From JANXXV01 sp038230275 (GTDB taxonomy: Bacteria > Acidobacteriota > Terriglobia > Bryobacterales > Bryobacteraceae), in contig JBBRNO010000095.1 of assembly GCA_038230275.1 (NCBI GenBank), positions 1 to 25,463 on the forward strand: a stretch of 25,463 nt of DNA, in the 5' to 3' direction. Position 1 is the first letter of the stretch, and each line of letters starts with the position of its first letter. Below the pieces are notes generated by a model that worked only from the letters and a program-made list of their open reading frames with translations, was not told where the DNA came from and made no database searches. Both the position numbers and the translations under genes were made by a program. This document shows, in pieces, positions 22,860 through 25,463 of the stretch.

Positions 22860-24923
22860 ATGAGGATTTTCTATCGTTTGATGTGGTTCGCGGCCGCGGC
22901 AGTGGCGGCTTTATGCCTTGGATATATCGCCACTGAGCGGGGGGAGCCCATCAACAGCCTGTGGCTGGTGGTGGCCGCGGTTTGCACCTACCTGGTGGGA
23001 TACCGGTTTTACGCGGGCTTCATCGCCGCCAAGGTAATGGCGTTGGACGACTTGCGAGCTACCCCGGCTGAGCGATTACGCAATGGCCACGACTTTGAGC
23101 CGACCAACAAGTGGATTTTGTTCGGGCATCACTTTGCGGCGATAGCAGGGCCGGGACCGCTGGTGGGCCCCACGCTGGCCGCGCAGTTCGGCTACCTTCC
23201 GGGGACGCTCTGGATCATCATCGGCTGCGTGCTGGGTGGCGCGGTGCAGGATTTCATCATCCTGTTCTGTTCCATGCGGCGCGATGGGAAATCGCTGGGC
23301 GCGATGGCCAGGGAAGAGATCGGCAAGGTGGGCGGATTTACCGCGCTGCTGACGGTGCTGCTGATCATGATCATCCTGCTGGCTGTGGTGGCGCTGGTGG
23401 TGGTGAACGCTCTGAAAGACAGCCCCTGGGGCACGTTCACGATTGCGGCCAGCATGCCGATTGCGGTGTTCATGGGATTGTACCTGCGGTATTGGCGGCC
23501 TGGCAAAGTGCTGGAGTGCTCAGCGATCGGATTTGTGCTGGTGTTGTGCAGCATCTTCGGCGGCGAGTGGGTATCGCATTCGGCGGAACTGGCGCCGATG
23601 TTTACGCTGTCGGGAATTGCGCTGTCGATTGCGGTGATCCTTTACGGCTTCCTGGCCAGTGCGCTGCCCGTGTGGCTGTTGCTGGCGCCTCGCGATTACT
23701 TGAGCACGTTTGTGAAATTGGGTGTGGTCATCATGCTGGCCATCGGGATTCTGGCGGTCCGTCCGCAACTGGAGTTGCCGGCGTTCACGCGCTTTGTGGA
23801 TGGGACGGGTCCCATTTTCGCCGGCAAGATATTTCCGTTTTGCTTCATCACGATTGCTTGCGGAGCCATCTCCGGGTTTCATGCGTTGATTTCGTCGGGC
23901 ACCACACCCAAGATGATCGCCAGGGAAAGGAACGCCTGGCCGGTGGGTTATGGGTCGATGCTGCTGGAAAGCTTTGTGGCCATCATGGCGTTGATTGCAG
24001 CGTGTTCCCTGCAGCCGGGCGTGTTCTTTTCTGTCAATTCGCCGGCGGGAATTGTCGGCAGCACGGCGGAAGAGGCCGTGGCTACGGTTACCTCATGGGG
24101 TTATCCAGTGACGGCGGCACAGATGAGTTCGCTGGCCGCCGACGTTGGCGAGAAGAGTTTGTTCTATCGCACCGGCGGCGCGCCGTCGCTTGCCTTGGGA
24201 ATGGCCCATATCTTTGCCGGGACGGGGGGTGGACGCGCGATTCTGGGGTTCTGGTATCACTTCGCCATTATGTTTGAGGCGCTGTTTATTCTGACCGTGA
24301 TCGACGCCGGCACGCGGGTGGGCCGGTTCATGCTGCAGGATCTGCTGGGCCAGGTTTATAAGCCGCTGGGGCGCACCAGTTGGATGCCCGGAGTGATTGG
24401 GACCAGTGCCGTGATTGTTTCGTGCTGGGGCTACTTTTTGTATCAGGGCGTGATCGATCCGCTGGGAGGCATCAATTCGCTGTGGCCGTTGTTCGGAATT
24501 GCAAACCAGTTGCTGGCGGCCATTGCGCTGTGCGTGGCGACTACGATTCTGATCAGGATGCATGGAGCGAAATATATGTGGATCACTTGCGGTCCGCTGG
24601 TCTGGCTGTTGATCGTGACGTTCACGGCCGGCTATCAGAAGCTGTTTTCCGACCTGCCGCGGATTGGGTTTCTGGCCCAGGTGGACCAATTGCAAGGTTC
24701 GCTGGATGCGGGGAAAGTGGTGGCGGCGAATATTGCCGCGACGCAAACGCAGATTTTCAACGCGAAGCTGGACGCGGTGGTGACGGGCGTGTTGATGCTG
24801 CTGGTGGCGACGGTGTTGATCGATTCGGTGCGGGTTTGGATTGGGATTCTGAATGGGACGCGGGAGCAGCGAGTGTCCGAAACGCCGTTCGTGATGACGC
24901 GGTTGCAGGCGGAGGAGCTATGA
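22860..24923 (+). CDS. cstA: CstA-family carbon starvation protein / pyruvate-peptide transporter
   Basis: A 687-residue polytopic inner-membrane protein of the CstA/BtsT family. E. coli members import pyruvate or peptides under nutrient limitation. It contains many hydrophobic helices and the family core NGHDFEPTNKWILFGHHFAA, IAGPGPLVGPTLAAQFGYLP, VLGGAVQDFIILFCSMRRDG, KSLGAMAREEIGKVGG, FITIACGAISGFHALISSGT and MLLESFVAIMALIAA. The loop between the last helices carries no extra domain. The TGA stop overlaps the start of a YbdD/YjiX-type gene (ATGA), as in E. coli cstA-ybdD and btsT-yjiX. It is divergent from clpP. Confidence 0.95.
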   Translation: MRIFYRLMWFAAAAVAALCLGYIATERGEPINSLWLVVAAVCTYLVGYRFYAGFIAAKVMALDDLRATPAERLRNGHDFEPTNKWILFGHHFAAIAGPGPLVGPTLAAQFGYLPGTLWIIIGCVLGGAVQDFIILFCSMRRDGKSLGAMAREEIGKVGGFTALLTVLLIMIILLAVVALVVVNALKDSPWGTFTIAASMPIAVFMGLYLRYWRPGKVLECSAIGFVLVLCSIFGGEWVSHSAELAPMFTLSGIALSIAVILYGFLASALPVWLLLAPRDYLSTFVKLGVVIMLAIGILAVRPQLELPAFTRFVDGTGPIFAGKIFPFCFITIACGAISGFHALISSGTTPKMIARERNAWPVGYGSMLLESFVAIMALIAACSLQPGVFFSVNSPAGIVGSTAEEAVATVTSWGYPVTAAQMSSLAADVGEKSLFYRTGGAPSLALGMAHIFAGTGGGRAILGFWYHFAIMFEALFILTVIDAGTRVGRFMLQDLLGQVYKPLGRTSWMPGVIGTSAVIVSCWGYFLYQGVIDPLGGINSLWPLFGIANQLLAAIALCVATTILIRMHGAKYMWITCGPLVWLLIVTFTAGYQKLFSDLPRIGFLAQVDQLQGSLDAGKVVAANIAATQTQIFNAKLDAVVTGVLMLLVATVLIDSVRVWIGILNGTREQRVSETPFVMTRLQAEEL

Positions 24924-25087
24924 AGCGGGCCTGGATTTTGTTTGTCGGGTTGATGCGGGAGCTGTCGGATCAGAATGCTTATGCGCGGCATTTGACGGCG
25001 CATGGAGTGCAGCATTCGGGGGCGGAATGGCGGAAGTTTAGCGAGGAGCGGTTGAAGGCGAAGTATATGCGGGCTAAGTGTTGTTGA
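24920..25087 (+). CDS. YbdD/YjiX-family small protein, CstA partner
   Basis: A 55-residue protein (MKRAWILFVGLMRELSDQNA, then YARHLTAHGVQHSGAEWRKF, SEERLKAKYMRAKCC). It matches the small basic YbdD/YjiX family encoded directly after CstA-type transporters. The pattern Y-x-x-H-L/M-x-x-x-H, W/F-x-x-F-x-x-E-R and the terminal Cys-Cys are shared with E. coli YbdD. Its start overlaps the cstA stop by ATGA. The role is thought to be linked to the transporter, and the mechanism is not established. Confidence 0.85.
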   Translation: MKRAWILFVGLMRELSDQNAYARHLTAHGVQHSGAEWRKFSEERLKAKYMRAKCC

Positions 25088-25123
25088 GGGGATGAGGGGT
25101 GTGTCGCGCCGTTTGGAAATTCG

Positions 25124-25161
25124 GCCCCGCTTGGGCGAGCTGACGCTCGCTCAAGCGGGGC
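25124..25161. other. Long GC-rich inverted repeat after the cstA operon
   Basis: Two 17-nt arms (25124-25140 and 25145-25161) pair with only one G-T wobble around a TGAC loop, beginning GCCCCGC and ending GCGGGGC. There is no T run on either side, so it is not a classical terminator. It may be a dispersed intergenic repeat, a 3'-end stabiliser for the cstA transcript, or part of a structured RNA next to the CRISPR array. Confidence 0.6.
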
Positions 25162-25186
25162 AACGCCTATGAATCGGCGATGCCCC
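25157..25186. other. Second hairpin overlapping the first, just before the CRISPR array
   Basis: GGGGCA pairs with TGCCCC and CGCC with GGCG, separated by one A-A mismatch and closed by an 8-nt loop (TATGAATC). The 5' arm shares GGGGC (25157-25161) with the previous hairpin, so the two structures exclude each other. The element ends 25 bp before the first repeat. Confidence 0.5.
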
Positions 25187-25211
25187 GTGACCGAGGTGCT
25201 TTTTGGTCTGG

Positions 25212-25463
25212 GCTATGGACGGTCGGGAATCGTCGCTTTGATACACTATCAAAATTCGGAACGAGTAACCAGGCAATGCTATGGACGGTCGGGAATCGTC
25301 GCTTTGATACACTACATCCCCCGCGTCATAGCCGCGGAAGGTGGCTATGGACGGTCGGGAATCGTCGCTTTGATACACTGTACCTACTGTTTGCCACTGC
25401 CCACGATGGGCTATGGACGGTCGGGAATCGTCGCTTTGATACACTATCCAGCCCGGAGGCTCC
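25212..25463 (+). CRISPR. CRISPR array, type II-C-like, open at the right window edge
   Basis: Four identical 36-bp repeats lie at 25212-25247, 25278-25313, 25344-25379 and 25410-25445. They are separated by three unrelated spacers of exactly 30 bp (25248-25277, 25314-25343, 25380-25409), and 18 bases of a fourth spacer end the window. Each repeat begins GCTATGGACGG and ends GCTTTGATACACT. The 36/30 geometry is usual for type II. The repeat 3' end carries TGaTACACT, an extended -10 box in the place where Neisseria and Campylobacter II-C repeats have theirs, so the plus strand is probably the crRNA strand. No cas gene or convincing full-length anti-repeat is in the window. The first repeat is not degenerate, so this may be either end of the array. 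Confidence 0.93.

Noticed and set aside
23111..24277. 388-residue open frame overlapping cstA on the same strand
   Set aside because: An out-of-frame shadow of cstA. The cstA frame has clear family motifs throughout.
25146..25181. A degenerate CRISPR repeat one period (66 bp) before the first repeat
   Set aside because: The sequence at the expected position does not match the repeat; it is part of the flanking hairpins.
25151..25444. Minus-strand 97-residue open frame with a repeated YQSDDSRPSIA motif
   Set aside because: The repeat unit is 66 bp, a multiple of three, so the CRISPR repeats read in frame. It is an artefact of the array, not a repeat protein.

Overview
The window looks like a chromosomal segment of an Acidobacteriota member, most likely of the Solibacter/Bryobacter type. 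This is inferred from gene content, not from a marker gene. The signs are a large Oar-like TonB-dependent receptor with a carboxypeptidase-regulatory N-terminal domain, a YVTN propeller fused to a phosphoesterase, a SYLF protein, an exported beta-lactamase-fold hydrolase, and moderately high GC content. About 20 protein genes, two decayed genes and the start of a CRISPR array are visible.

Left part (1-7425). A plus-strand cluster begins with the 3' end of nadE. It continues with a YVTN propeller/phosphoesterase protein (ATGA overlap) and a GH57 glycoside hydrolase (8-bp gap). A roughly 540-bp non-coding stretch follows. It holds a decayed minus-strand gene for a small glycine-rich protein and a hairpin just before a plus-strand serine hydrolase. 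Two minus-strand genes come next: a SYLF lipid-binding protein and a 1067-residue TonB-dependent receptor. A hypothetical exported protein on the plus strand (10833) diverges from the receptor.

Middle part (11383-20760). One long minus-strand gene train reads rimP, nusA, infB, DUF503 (ylxP-like), rbfA, apbE, hemE, hemG. It joins the conserved translation/transcription operon to a flavinylation gene and two late haem-pathway genes, with overlaps or gaps of a few bases from infB to hemE. A strong terminator hairpin lies in the leader before rimP. A 13-bp segment upstream of it could form a competing structure, which gives an attenuator-like layout.

Right part (20789-25463). A HigBA-like toxin-antitoxin pair sits just upstream of rimP. 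Its toxin reading frame is interrupted by a TGA at a position where related toxins have Arg. A CBM9-like protein overlaps clpP by GTGA. On the plus strand, cstA overlaps a small YbdD/YjiX-type gene by ATGA. After that come two interlocking hairpins and four identical 36-bp CRISPR repeats with exactly 30-bp spacers, running off the window end. Repeat geometry and an extended -10 promoter motif at the repeat 3' end point to type II-C, but no cas gene lies inside the window.

Several starts have a -10-like hexamer 5-8 nt upstream and no close Shine-Dalgarno, suggesting leaderless mRNAs. I see no rRNA or tRNA genes and no insertion sequences. I found no entirely new system; the most worthwhile leads are the array and its structured flank, the rimP leader, and the split toxin.
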